From positions 1 through 49,897 of the forward strand of contig JBJOKE010000024.1 in the NCBI GenBank assembly GCA_046046245.1: a DNA stretch of 49,897 bases, in the 5' to 3' direction. A program made the translations under genes and the position numbers. This DNA comes from UBA4615 sp046046245. Its GTDB lineage: Bacteria > Pseudomonadota > Gammaproteobacteria > Burkholderiales > Burkholderiaceae_E. The notes beneath the pieces are model-generated. The model was not told the origin of the DNA, did not search any database, and saw only the letters and a program-made list of their open reading frames with translations. Below, piece after piece: positions 1 to 8,263 of the stretch. The first letter of the stretch is position 1. Each line of letters opens with the position of its first letter.

Positions 1-89
1 GGCCCAGCCCGCGCCGCCGCAGCCTGCCGACTCCAACCCCGCGAGATTCCTACGCTTCGATCGTTGCCCATCAGGCAGCAACTCAGTCC

Positions 90-110
90 GGGCGGCGGCA
101 TCTGCCGCCC
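90..110. terminator. GC-rich hairpin downstream of plsB
   Basis: GGGCGGC and GCCGCCC form a perfect 7-bp stem around a 7-base loop, 7 bases past the plsB stop on the minus strand. No T-run follows on either strand, so it is at best a weak intrinsic or Rho-assisted terminator. The rest of positions 1-116 shows nothing I can name. Confidence 0.25.
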
Positions 111-116
111 AGACTC

Positions 117-2645
117 CTAGCGCCCCGTCCGCGCGGCGAAGAGCCCCTCGGCCCGCGCGACGTCGTCGTCCGTCAGCCGCGTGACCTGCGCGATCGCGAA
201 CCGCACCTCGGCCGACAGCAGCCACGGCGCGTCGGCCGCCGCCTCGACCAGCGCGCTCTCGTAGACGAGACGGCCGTCCGCGCCGCGGACCCAGCCCAGC
301 GCGTGCAGGGTCGCGATGATCGCGCGGAACGACGAGCGGTCGAAGAACTCCGGCGAGCCCGGCTCGTGCAGGAAGGCCATCCGCTGGGCGAGCAGGTAGC
401 ACAGGTCCTCGAGCGACTTCGCGGTGAGCGAGCCCGGCGCCTGCCCGGTCAGCACCGCCAGCACGATGAACCATCGCTCGAGCGGCTGGCGCATCAGCTG
501 CGCGAGCGCGTGCAGCGCGGCGGCGCCCGCGTCGCGGGACGCGGGCGCGTCGCCGGTCAGCCCGAGCGCGTCGAACGCGTCGAGGCAGGCGTCGACGCGC
601 GCGGCGAGGCCGTCCGCGTCCCACGACAGGAAGAGCTCGGCGCGCAGCATCGGGAACACGCGGTGCGCGACCGCGAGCAGGCGCTCGCGCTCGATGCCCG
701 GATGCTGCGACAGCAGCGCCGCCAGCAGCGCCGGCAGCACCCACGCGTGCAGCACGTTGTTGCGGAAGTAGGCGAGCAGCGCGGCCTGCGCGCCGTGGAC
801 CTGCAGCACGTCGCCCAGCGGATGCGCGATCCGCCACAGCAGGCCGGCGCGCTCGGCCTCGGCGACGATCTCGGGGCCCGACAGCGGCGTGACGACCATC
901 CGCGCCGAGTACGGCGCGCGCGCGAGCAGCTCGCGCAGCAGGTCGAGCTGGGCCGCGAGCTGCGCGGCGTCCATCGCGTGCCGCGGCGCGCCGAGCATCG
1001 CGACCGACACCAGGTTCACCGGGTTGACCACCGCGGCGTCGTTGATCCGCGTGACGATCTCGAGCGCGAGCGCGTCGACCGCGCCGCGCAGCGCCGCGTC
1101 GGCGCGTGCGGCGGTCGCGCCGGCCGGAACCGTCGCGCCGTGCGCCTGCAGGAACGGCCCGAGCGCGATCGGCTCGCCGACGTTGACGTGCACGCGGCCG
1201 AAGTGCTCGCGCAGCAGCCGCAGCGAGCGCACCAGGCCGAGGAGCGACTCCTTGCGCTTGGGCCGACCCGACAGCTCGGCGACGTAGGCGTCGCCCTCGA
1301 GCAGCCGCTCGTAACCGATGTAGACCGGCACGAAGACCAGCGGCCGCGCGGGCGCGCGCAGCCAGCTGTCGACGGTCATCGACAGCAGGCCCGACTTCGG
1401 GCTCAGCGTGCGGCCGGTGCGGCTGCGGCCGCCCTCGACGAAGTACTCGACCGGGAAGCCGCGCGCGATCATCGCGTGCAGGTACTCGGCGAAGACCGTG
1501 GCGTAGAGCGGGTCGCCGCGGACGCTGCGACGCAGGAAGAACGCGCCGCCCCGGCGCAGCAGCCCGCCCACCACCGGCAGGTTCAGGTTCGCGCCGGCGG
1601 CCACGTGCGGCGGCGGCAGGCCCTGGTAGTAGATCAGGAAGGACAGCAGCAGGTAGTCGACGTGGCTGCGGTGGCAGGGCACGTAGATCACGGTCGCATC
1701 CGACGCGATGCGGCGCAGCCCGTCGAGCCCGTTCGCCGAGATGCCGTCGTAGAGCCGGTTCCACAGCCACTGCAGGCCGAGGTCGTAGGCGCGGATGAAC
1801 GGATACGAGTAGTTGGACGCGATCTCCCAGGCGGCGCGCCGCGCGGTGCGCTCGACGCGCTCGCGCGGCACCGCCTTCGTCCGGGCCGCCTCGTCGATCG
1901 CCTGCTGCACCGGCTCGCCGGCGATCACCGCGTTGATCAGCACGTGGCGGTGCGACAGGTCGGGCCCGACCACGCGCTCGCGGACGCGGCGGAACTGCGC
2001 GCGCAGCAGCCGCGCGGCACGACGCGTGGCGTGCGCGTCGTCCTCGGCGCCGTCGACGAGCGTGCGCAGCGACACCGGCTCGCCGAACTCGACCAGGGTC
2101 TGCCGACCGTGGATCAGCAGACGCGCGAGCTGGCGCAGCGGCCCGGGGATCGCCCAGCCCTCGGCGAACAGTGCCTTCAGGATCGAGTCCTGGTTGCGCG
2201 GCGCGCGGCCCCAGAAGACGTGGACCGGCACCAGCAGCACGTCGGCGGCCGCATCGGCCCGGACCGCGGCGGCCAGCCGCGCGAGCCGCGGCGCATAGGC
2301 GTAGGGCTGCGCACGCAGCGGCGAGGGCTGGCCCGAGCGCGTGAGGAACAGGAACGCGTGCGACTCGACCGCGCCGGGCGCGCCGTCGGCGCCGGCCGCG
2401 GCGAGCGGCGCGAGCGGCAGGGGCAGGCCGAGCGCGCGCGCCTGCTCGTCGAGCACCACCAGCGTCGACAGCGAGCGGAACTGCAGCACCCAGCAGACCG
2501 GCCGGCCGCGGTCCAGCCCGGCGAGCGCCTCGGCGCCGACGACCTGCGCGCGGACCGCGCGACGCAGCAGCGGGCGCATCAGCGCGATGGCGACGCGCGC
2601 CAGCAGCGACGCGCGGGCGCGGTGGGGAGCGGCGGGCGGGACCAC
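117..2645 (-). CDS. plsB: Glycerol-3-phosphate acyltransferase PlsB
   Basis: This 842-residue protein matches PlsB, the inner-membrane enzyme that acylates sn-glycerol 3-phosphate at position 1 to start phospholipid synthesis. The acyltransferase blocks are in order: HRSHVD (residues 325-330, the catalytic HX4D motif), GGAFFLRR (366-373), FVEGGRSRTGR (402-412) and a downstream VFVPVYIGYERLLEG block. Length fits the family (E. coli PlsB is about 807 residues). The start is a GTG at 2645, 16 bases after the DUF2855 stop; an internal ATG at residue 23 is a possible alternative. It is the last gene of a four-gene minus-strand run with two cytochromes c and a DUF2855 protein, so it is probably co-transcribed with genes of unrelated function. 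Confidence 0.95.
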   Translation of the reverse strand: MVPPAAPHRARASLLARVAIALMRPLLRRAVRAQVVGAEALAGLDRGRPVCWVLQFRSLSTLVVLDEQARALGLPLPLAPLAAAGADGAPGAVESHAFLFLTRSGQPSPLRAQPYAYAPRLARLAAAVRADAAADVLLVPVHVFWGRAPRNQDSILKALFAEGWAIPGPLRQLARLLIHGRQTLVEFGEPVSLRTLVDGAEDDAHATRRAARLLRAQFRRVRERVVGPDLSHRHVLINAVIAGEPVQQAIDEAARTKAVPRERVERTARRAAWEIASNYSYPFIRAYDLGLQWLWNRLYDGISANGLDGLRRIASDATVIYVPCHRSHVDYLLLSFLIYYQGLPPPHVAAGANLNLPVVGGLLRRGGAFFLRRSVRGDPLYATVFAEYLHAMIARGFPVEYFVEGGRSRTGRTLSPKSGLLSMTVDSWLRAPARPLVFVPVYIGYERLLEGDAYVAELSGRPKRKESLLGLVRSLRLLREHFGRVHVNVGEPIALGPFLQAHGATVPAGATAARADAALRGAVDALALEIVTRINDAAVVNPVNLVSVAMLGAPRHAMDAAQLAAQLDLLRELLARAPYSARMVVTPLSGPEIVAEAERAGLLWRIAHPLGDVLQVHGAQAALLAYFRNNVLHAWVLPALLAALLSQHPGIERERLLAVAHRVFPMLRAELFLSWDADGLAARVDACLDAFDALGLTGDAPASRDAGAAALHALAQLMRQPLERWFIVLAVLTGQAPGSLTAKSLEDLCYLLAQRMAFLHEPGSPEFFDRSSFRAIIATLHALGWVRGADGRLVYESALVEAAADAPWLLSAEVRFAIAQVTRLTDDDVARAEGLFAARTGR

Positions 2646-2661
2646 GTCGCGCCGGCCCCGC

Positions 2662-3822
2662 TCAGGGCACCAGCACCTGCCCCTGCGACGGCGAGCCGCG
2701 GCCGTCGACCGCGTCGGCCCAGACGCGGACCGCGTCGGCCGCGCCGTGCCCTTCGACCACGGTCATCCAGCCGCCCCGGCCGCGCACCCGCGCCGAGAAG
2801 CCGTCGCGCGCGTCGGCGAGCCGCTGCTCGAAGCCGGCCGCGCCCCAGTCGGCCTCGCGCTTCTTCCAGCGCGCCGGCGCGAAGAACATCGCGGGCTTCG
2901 GGCCGGGCATGGGCGGGGGCGGCGGGGCGCCCTCGCCGCGACGCTGTGCGCCCGCCTCCCAGTGCGTCAGGCCCACCGCGCAGTCGTGGCGCAGCGCGTC
3001 GCCGAGTCGCCGGTGCAGCGCGTCGCGGACCGCGGCGTCGCCCGACATGTCGACGTAGACCGTGGGCACCCCGGCCTCGAGCGCGTCGACCTCGTCGTAG
3101 GCGAGGGTGCGGTCGTAGCAGCCGAGCGACTCGACGAAGCCGCGGTTGCGCGCCGAGGTCAGGCCGACGACCTCGACCGCCTGCGGCGTGCCGCGACGCT
3201 GCGCGAGCAGCCATGCGGTGGCATAGGCGGTCTTGCTCGACGCGCTGCCCAGCACCACGCGGCGCGCGCCGAAGAAGCCCTCGTCGGCGAGGAAGTCGTC
3301 GATCAGGAACGCGGTGGTGAACAGCGGCCGCAGCAGCATCTGCTCGGCCTCGATCGCGGCGCGCGCGGCCGGGTCCTCGCCGGGCACGGCCGGCGGCACG
3401 CGGACGTAGGTGTTGTAGACCGGCGAGAGGCCCGCTCGGTGCGCCGCCGCGTCGACGAAGCCGCGCGGGCCGGCCTTGCCCGGCTCGACCTCGAGGTGCG
3501 TGGACATCGGCAGGAAGCCGTAGAACCGGTCGCCGACCGCGAGCCCGGGGTGCGAGGACGCGACCACCTCGGCGAAGCCCCAGACGGGCACGCGGCCCGC
3601 GCCCTCGGGCGCGGGGAAGAAGCGCCAGTACTCGAGGCCGGGCACCGCGCCGCAGGCGCCGTAGGTGACGTTGTTCGCGGTGAGCGCGAAGCGCTCGACG
3701 CGCAGCACCGCTCGCCCCGGAGCGAGCCCCGCGGCCTGCGGCACCGGCCGCTCGACGACGCGCGCGTCGCGCAGGTTCGAGCGGGACACCAGGATGTCCC
3801 AGGCGGCGGGCGATGCGCTCAT
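2662..3822 (-). CDS. DUF2855 family protein
   Basis: This 386-residue protein resembles the DUF2855 family, whose members look like distant medium-chain dehydrogenase/reductase relatives without an assigned reaction. Visible family features are the N-terminal FALTANNVTYG stretch, a GDRFYGFLPMSTH segment, and VLGSASSKTAYATAWLL in the middle, where a nucleotide-binding fold would sit. A Pro-rich stretch of five prolines (encoded near 2,920) lies in the C-terminal third. The ATG at 3822 is 23 bases after the triheme cytochrome stop, so the genes are probably co-transcribed. A role in redox metabolism of an alcohol or aldehyde handled by the neighbouring cytochromes is inference only. Confidence 0.8.
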   Translation of the reverse strand: MSASPAAWDILVSRSNLRDARVVERPVPQAAGLAPGRAVLRVERFALTANNVTYGACGAVPGLEYWRFFPAPEGAGRVPVWGFAEVVASSHPGLAVGDRFYGFLPMSTHLEVEPGKAGPRGFVDAAAHRAGLSPVYNTYVRVPPAVPGEDPAARAAIEAEQMLLRPLFTTAFLIDDFLADEGFFGARRVVLGSASSKTAYATAWLLAQRRGTPQAVEVVGLTSARNRGFVESLGCYDRTLAYDEVDALEAGVPTVYVDMSGDAAVRDALHRRLGDALRHDCAVGLTHWEAGAQRRGEGAPPPPPMPGPKPAMFFAPARWKKREADWGAAGFEQRLADARDGFSARVRGRGGWMTVVEGHGAADAVRVWADAVDGRGSPSQGQVLVP

Positions 3823-3845
3823 GTCGGCTCCGTGTCGAAGTCGAC

Positions 3846-5189
3846 TCAGTCTACCGGGACCGGACGCAGGGCGTTCACCTCGCGGGCGTCGACCGACGGC
3901 GCCGCGTGCCCCCAGGCGTTGCGCAGCCAGCCGACGAGCGCCGCGACCTCGCGGTCGTCGAGCGTGGGGGCGGCGGGCGGCATGCCGTGCGGCCGCGGAT
4001 TCGCGCGGGTCGACGGCGGGAAGCCGCCGTGCAGCACGCTGCGGATCGCGTTGACCGGCGAGACCTGCGTCAGCGTGCGGTTGCCGGCGAGCGCGGGCCA
4101 GGCGGGCGGCGCGCCCTCGCCGCGCTCGCCGTGGCAGTCGGCGCAGCGGTCGCGATAGAGCCGCTCGCCCAGCGCGAGCGTCTGCGGGCCGGGCGGGAGC
4201 GCACCGCGCCGCGCGGGCGGATCGAACGGTCGCGCCGGCAACGCACGCAGGTAGGTCGCCATCGCATCGAGGTCCCCGGGCACGAGATGCTGCAGGCTCG
4301 CGGCCACCACCTGCGCCATCGGCCCGGTGGCGACCGCGCGCGCGGTGACGCCGCCGGCGAGCCAGTCGGTCGTCTCGGACTGCGTCCAGTCCTGCACGCC
4401 GCCCTCGCGAGGATCGAGCAGCGAGGGCGCGTGCCAGCCCTGCGCGGCGAGCGCGCCGCCGCCGAGCGCCGGTCCGCCGGCCGCACCCAGCGCGTTGCGC
4501 GCGGTGTGGCACGCGCCGCAGTGGCCGAGCGCCTGCACGAGGTAGGCGCCGCGGTTCCACGCATCGTCGCGCGACGCGTCGGGCGCGAAGGGCTGCGGGC
4601 GGAAGAACAGCAGGCGCCACGCGTCGAGCAGGAACGGCAGGTTCCACGGAAAGTGCAGCGCGTGCGGCCGGTTCGGCGCGGACACCGGCGGCAGCGCGCG
4701 CAGGAACGCGAACAGCGCGTCGGCGTCGGCGCGGGTCACGCGCGTGTAGTCGGTGTACGGGAAGGCCGGATAGAGCGCTCGGCCGTCGCGCGAGCGGCCC
4801 TCGTGCAGCGCGCGCGCGAAGTCGTCGGCGCTCCAGCGGCCCAGGCCGGTGCCGGGGTCGGGCGTGAGGTTCGACGCGTGGATCGTGCCGAAGGGGGTGG
4901 CGATCGGGCGCCCGCCGGCATAGGGCGCACCGCCGCGCGCGGTGTGGCAGCCCGCGCAGTTGCCGGCGAGCGCGAGGTAGGCGCCGCGGGCGACCGGATC
5001 GGCCGAGGCGGGGTCGGGCGTCACCGCGGGCAGCCTCGCACCGATCGTATCGTTCGTGACGTTCGAGGCGATGTCGATCCCGGGAGCCCGACCGTCGCGC
5101 GCCGGGCCGAGCAGCATCGCCGCGAGGCCGATCGCGAGGCCGGCGAACGCGAGCGCGAGGAGCGCGCGCGGCGAGGGTCGACGGCTCAT
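3846..5189 (-). CDS. Triheme c-type cytochrome, alcohol-dehydrogenase subunit II type
   Basis: This 447-residue exported or membrane-anchored protein has a hydrophobic N-terminal segment (residues 9-28) and three CXXCH heme sites starting near residues 78 (CAGCH), 224 (CGACH) and 349 (CADCH). The segments between them, including a TPFGTIHASNLTPDPGTG stretch and PAFPYTDYTRVT, are characteristic of the cytochrome subunits that pass electrons from membrane-bound alcohol, aldehyde or gluconate dehydrogenases to the quinone pool or terminal oxidase. Its start overlaps the stop of the upstream diheme cytochrome by 4 bases (ATGA). No partner flavin or PQQ dehydrogenase is visible within the window, so its electron donor is unknown. 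Confidence 0.9.
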   Translation of the reverse strand: MSRRPSPRALLALAFAGLAIGLAAMLLGPARDGRAPGIDIASNVTNDTIGARLPAVTPDPASADPVARGAYLALAGNCAGCHTARGGAPYAGGRPIATPFGTIHASNLTPDPGTGLGRWSADDFARALHEGRSRDGRALYPAFPYTDYTRVTRADADALFAFLRALPPVSAPNRPHALHFPWNLPFLLDAWRLLFFRPQPFAPDASRDDAWNRGAYLVQALGHCGACHTARNALGAAGGPALGGGALAAQGWHAPSLLDPREGGVQDWTQSETTDWLAGGVTARAVATGPMAQVVAASLQHLVPGDLDAMATYLRALPARPFDPPARRGALPPGPQTLALGERLYRDRCADCHGERGEGAPPAWPALAGNRTLTQVSPVNAIRSVLHGGFPPSTRANPRPHGMPPAAPTLDDREVAALVGWLRNAWGHAAPSVDAREVNALRPVPVD

Positions 5190-5923
5190 CGGCCGAGCCC
5201 GCCGCAATCGAGCGGCAGCGCGGCGGGCAGCGCCTCGGCCGGCCGCGCGGTGGCCGGCACCGGCTGCGCGGCGAGCCATGCGGTGACCGCGGCGATGTCC
5301 TCGGACGGCATGCGCCGAACGATCGTGGCCATGCAGTCGGGCGGCATCGCGCGGCGCGTGCCGCCGAGCCACGCGCCGAGCTGCGCGTTCAGGTAGTCGC
5401 GCGGCAGGCCGAGCAGACCCGGTACCGCCGGCTGCACACCGAGCAGCGCATCGCCGTGGCAGGCCGTGCAGGCAGGCAGCCCGCGCGACGCGTCCCCTTC
5501 GCGGACCAGCCGGCGGCCGCGCTCGAGCACCTCGGGCGGGGCCGCCGGCGGCGGCGGCGGCGGATACGGCGGGTGCCGATCGGCGAAGTGAGCGGCGATC
5601 TCGCGCAGGTAGTCGTCCGACAGGTGCTCGACCATCCAGGTCATCGACGGCACCGCGCGGCGACCGTCGCGGAAGTTGCGCAGCTGGTTCGCCAGGTAGC
5701 CGGCCGGCTTGCCCGCGATCCGCGGCTGATAGCCGTCGGATGTCGCGCGGCCCTGGTCGCCGTGGCAACCGGTGCAGGCGCGCACGCGGGCCGCCATCGT
5801 GTCGGGCGCCGGCGCCGCGGGCTGCGCCGAGGCCGGCCCGGGCGCGACCGCAGGCAGCGCGATCGCGAGCAGGCCGGTGGCGGCGAGGCGGCGGAGGGAG
5901 CGGGGGCGACGGCGGGCGGGCAT
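5186..5923 (-). CDS. Diheme cytochrome c (c4-like)
   Basis: This is a 245-residue periplasmic protein with an Arg-rich N-terminus, a hydrophobic core at about residues 13-27 and an Ala-X-Ala cleavage site near residue 33. Two heme-binding CXXCH motifs lie at residues 50-54 (CTGCH) and about 152 (CTACH), giving the two-domain pattern of c4-type electron carriers. The segment YQPRIAGKPAGYLANQLRNF is typical of that family. It is translationally coupled (ATGA overlap) to the triheme cytochrome and heads the four-gene minus-strand array. The 141 bases between its start and eutB form a divergent promoter region. A run of prolines sits between the two heme domains. Confidence 0.9.
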   Translation of the reverse strand: MPARRRPRSLRRLAATGLLAIALPAVAPGPASAQPAAPAPDTMAARVRACTGCHGDQGRATSDGYQPRIAGKPAGYLANQLRNFRDGRRAVPSMTWMVEHLSDDYLREIAAHFADRHPPYPPPPPPAAPPEVLERGRRLVREGDASRGLPACTACHGDALLGVQPAVPGLLGLPRDYLNAQLGAWLGGTRRAMPPDCMATIVRRMPSEDIAAVTAWLAAQPVPATARPAEALPAALPLDCGGLGR

Positions 5924-6064
5924 CGGGACGGGCGCCGGCGCACGGGGGCGGCGACGCGGGGCCGAGTATATCGGGGCGGCCCGCGGGCCCCGGCGCGGGG
6001 TGATGCCGCGCGATGCGGGGCGCGCGACCTAGAATCGCACGACCGTCCACGCGCCGCCGCGGTC

Positions 6065-7462
6065 ATGCCCTACGTCCACCGGATCGGCCCCCGCACCCAC
6101 GTCTTCGACGACCTGCGCACGCTGCTCGCGAAGGCCAGCCCCGCGCGCTCGGGCGACCAGCTCGCGGGCGTGGCGGCCGTCGACGAGGAGGAGCGGATGG
6201 CCGCCCGCCTCGCGCTCGCCGACGTGCCGCTGCGCGCGTTCCTCGCCGAGCCGGTGGTGCCGCCCGAATCCGACGAGGTCTCGCGGCTGATCCTCGCGCA
6301 GCACGACGCGGCCGCGTTCGCGCCCGTCGCGCACCTGACGGTCGGCGCGTTCCGCGACTGGCTGCTGTCGGACGTCGCCGACGGCGCCACGCTCGAGCGG
6401 CTCGCCTTCGGGCTCACCCCGGAGATGGTCGCCGCGGTCTCGAAGCTGATGCGCAACCAGGACCTGGTGCTGGTCGCGCGCAAGCGCCGCGTGGTCACCG
6501 CCTTCCGCTCGACGATCGGCCTGCCCGGCCGGCTCGCGGTGCGGCTGCAGCCGAACCACGGCACCGACGACGTCCGCGGCATCGTCGCCTCGACGATCGA
6601 CGGCCTGATGTACGGCTGCGGCGACGCGGTGATCGGGATCAACCCCGCGGGCGACAGCCTGCCGAACATCGTCGAACTGCTGAAGGTGCTCGATGCGATC
6701 CGCGAGCGCTTCGCGATCCCCACGCAGACCTGCGTGCTGACGCACGTCACGCAGTCCATCCGCGCGATCGAGCGCGGCGCGCCGTTGGACCTGGTGTTCC
6801 AGTCGATCGGCGGCACGCAGCGGACGAACGAGTCGTTCGGCGTGTCGATCGCGCTGCTCGACGAGGCGGCCGCCGCGGTCGCCTCGCTCGCGCGCGGCAC
6901 CGTCGGCACGAACGCGATGTACTTCGAGACCGGCCAGGGCAGCGCGCTGTCGGCCAACGCCCACCACGGCGTCGACCAGCAGACGATCGAGGCACGGGTC
7001 TACGCGGTGGCGCGCCGCTATGCGCCGCTGCTCGTCAACACCGTCGTCGGCTTCATCGGCCCCGAGTACCTGTACGACGGCAAGCAGATCGTCCGCGCCG
7101 GGCTCGAGGACCACTTCTGCGGCAAGCTGCTCGGCGTGCCGATGGGCTGCGACGTCTGCTACACCAACCACGCCGAGGCCGACCAGGACGACATGGACGT
7201 GCTGCTGACGATGCTGGGCGTGGCCGGCGTGAACTTCGTGATGGGCGTGCCCGGTGCCGACGACGTGATGCTCAACTACCAGAGCACCTCGTTCCACGAC
7301 GCGCTCTACCTGCGCGAGGTGCTCGGGCTGCGGCGCGCGCCGGAGTTCGAGGCCTGGCTCGAGCGGATGGGGCTGGCCGACGCGCAGGGGCGGCTCGTGT
7401 CCGGCGCGCATCGCGGGCATCCGCTGCTGGGGATGGCGGGGGCGGTCGGGGTGACGGCGTGA
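6065..7462 (+). CDS. eutB: Ethanolamine ammonia-lyase large subunit EutB
   Basis: This 465-residue protein is the large subunit of the adenosylcobalamin-dependent enzyme that converts ethanolamine to acetaldehyde and ammonia. Recognisable blocks include LMRNQDLVLVARK, LQPNHGTDD, a GCGDAVIGINPAGDS stretch, FQSIGGTQRTNESFG, YFETGQGSALSANAHHG and VPMGCDVCYTNHAEADQDD. Length matches the family (about 453 residues in enterobacteria). The ATG at 6065 gives the conserved N-terminus; a TAGAAT hexamer at 6030-6035 may be a -10 element, but no clear -35 is seen. No eut microcompartment, reactivase or permease genes flank it. Unusually, its partner eutC is not immediately downstream: an antisense toxin-antitoxin pair fills the 801-base gap. 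Confidence 0.96.
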   Translation: MPYVHRIGPRTHVFDDLRTLLAKASPARSGDQLAGVAAVDEEERMAARLALADVPLRAFLAEPVVPPESDEVSRLILAQHDAAAFAPVAHLTVGAFRDWLLSDVADGATLERLAFGLTPEMVAAVSKLMRNQDLVLVARKRRVVTAFRSTIGLPGRLAVRLQPNHGTDDVRGIVASTIDGLMYGCGDAVIGINPAGDSLPNIVELLKVLDAIRERFAIPTQTCVLTHVTQSIRAIERGAPLDLVFQSIGGTQRTNESFGVSIALLDEAAAAVASLARGTVGTNAMYFETGQGSALSANAHHGVDQQTIEARVYAVARRYAPLLVNTVVGFIGPEYLYDGKQIVRAGLEDHFCGKLLGVPMGCDVCYTNHAEADQDDMDVLLTMLGVAGVNFVMGVPGADDVMLNYQSTSFHDALYLREVLGLRRAPEFEAWLERMGLADAQGRLVSGAHRGHPLLGMAGAVGVTA

Positions 7463-7544
7463 GCGGCGCGACCCACGGCGGTGGCGCGCGCGGGCACGGC
7501 GCGCCGTCGAGGCGGACGGGACTGCGAGGGCGGCGGGCGGATCG

Positions 7545-7982
7545 TCAGTCGATGCGCACGAGATGCCCGGGCTTCGCGCGGGGTACGGCGTCGATGGATA
7601 CGCGTGCATCGAAGGTCACGAAGCGCCCTCGGCGGCGCACGGCGATCGCGAGCAGGTACGCGTCGGTGACCTGTCGTGGACCGAGCACGCGACGCCAGTC
7701 GAGCGCGTGGCCTCCCAGCAGATCGATGTCGTCGGTCCAGAAGGCGTGATGGGGCGTGGCGGCCGCCTCGGACAGGCGCGCGGCGATTTCGGCCGTCGGC
7801 CGCGCCCCCGGGTAGGCAGGCTGCGACATGATCCGTATGCAGCCGTGCTGGGTGATGGGGCACGACGCCCACCCGTGCTCGACGTTGCGCTCCATCCAAC
7901 GGACCGCAGCCCGGTGGTGGACGTGGGCCGCATCCAGCAGGGCGATCAGCACGTTGACGTCGAGCAGCGCCCGCACCGTCAC
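7545..7982 (-). CDS. PIN-domain ribonuclease toxin (VapC-like)
   Basis: This 145-residue PIN-domain protein is read from a GTG at 7982 (a second GTG lies at 7976). Residues 6-16 (LLDVNVLIALL) carry the first PIN aspartate, D8. D107 in VTDAYLLAIA and D125 in FVTFDAR supply the later acidic residues. The second-acid region reads CPITQHGCIRIMS, the form typical of the mycobacterial-type PIN subfamily rather than a canonical Glu. PIN toxins of this class cleave RNA and are neutralised by the partner antitoxin. Its GTG overlaps the antitoxin stop by 4 bases (GTGA), the usual VapBC coupling. The pair lies antisense between eutB and eutC. Confidence 0.88.
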   Translation of the reverse strand: MTVRALLDVNVLIALLDAAHVHHRAAVRWMERNVEHGWASCPITQHGCIRIMSQPAYPGARPTAEIAARLSEAAATPHHAFWTDDIDLLGGHALDWRRVLGPRQVTDAYLLAIAVRRRGRFVTFDARVSIDAVPRAKPGHLVRID

Positions 7983-8215
7983 AGACCTTCGGCGTCGCGC
8001 AGCGTATCGACCTGTGCGCCGGTGACGATCCGCCCGTCCGCGGGGAAGGGTCGAAACCCCGCGACTGCCTTCCCGCGGCGGGCCGGTTCGCCCGGACCGG
8101 ACAGCGCCTGGCGCAGCAGGCTGGAGACGACGGCACCGGCCGACCTGCCCTGCGCCCTGGCGAGATCCTTGGCCGCGGCGAGCACGTCGTCGTCGATGTC
8201 GAGGGTCGTTCTCAT
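7979..8215 (-). CDS. Ribbon-helix-helix antitoxin (VapB-like)
   Basis: This is a 78-residue protein. Its N-terminal MRTTLDIDDDVLAAAKDLA followed by a GRSAGAVVSSLLRQAL helix is the ribbon-helix-helix/CopG-type DNA-binding pattern of antitoxins paired with PIN toxins. The C-terminal part (FRPFPADGRIVT, then a short acidic tail) would wrap the toxin. Such antitoxins bind and neutralise the toxin and repress their own promoter. Any promoter must lie in the 48 bases between 8216 and the eutC start, so autoregulation could also touch eutC expression; that is inference. The ATG at 8215 is the only sensible start. Confidence 0.87.
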   Translation of the reverse strand: MRTTLDIDDDVLAAAKDLARAQGRSAGAVVSSLLRQALSGPGEPARRGKAVAGFRPFPADGRIVTGAQVDTLRDAEGL

Positions 8216-8263
8216 GGTCGTTCCCGCAGGGTTCGAGCGGCCGCACCATAACATCAACGCATC

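Noticed and set aside
303..3320. Open frame of about 1,000 codons on the plus strand opposite plsB
   Set aside because: Arg/Gln-rich composition with no motifs; it is the antisense shadow of plsB and the DUF2855 gene, typical of very GC-rich DNA.
7463..8263. Possible insertion sequence between eutB and eutC
   Set aside because: No transposase, terminal inverted repeats or target duplication could be seen; only the toxin-antitoxin pair is present.
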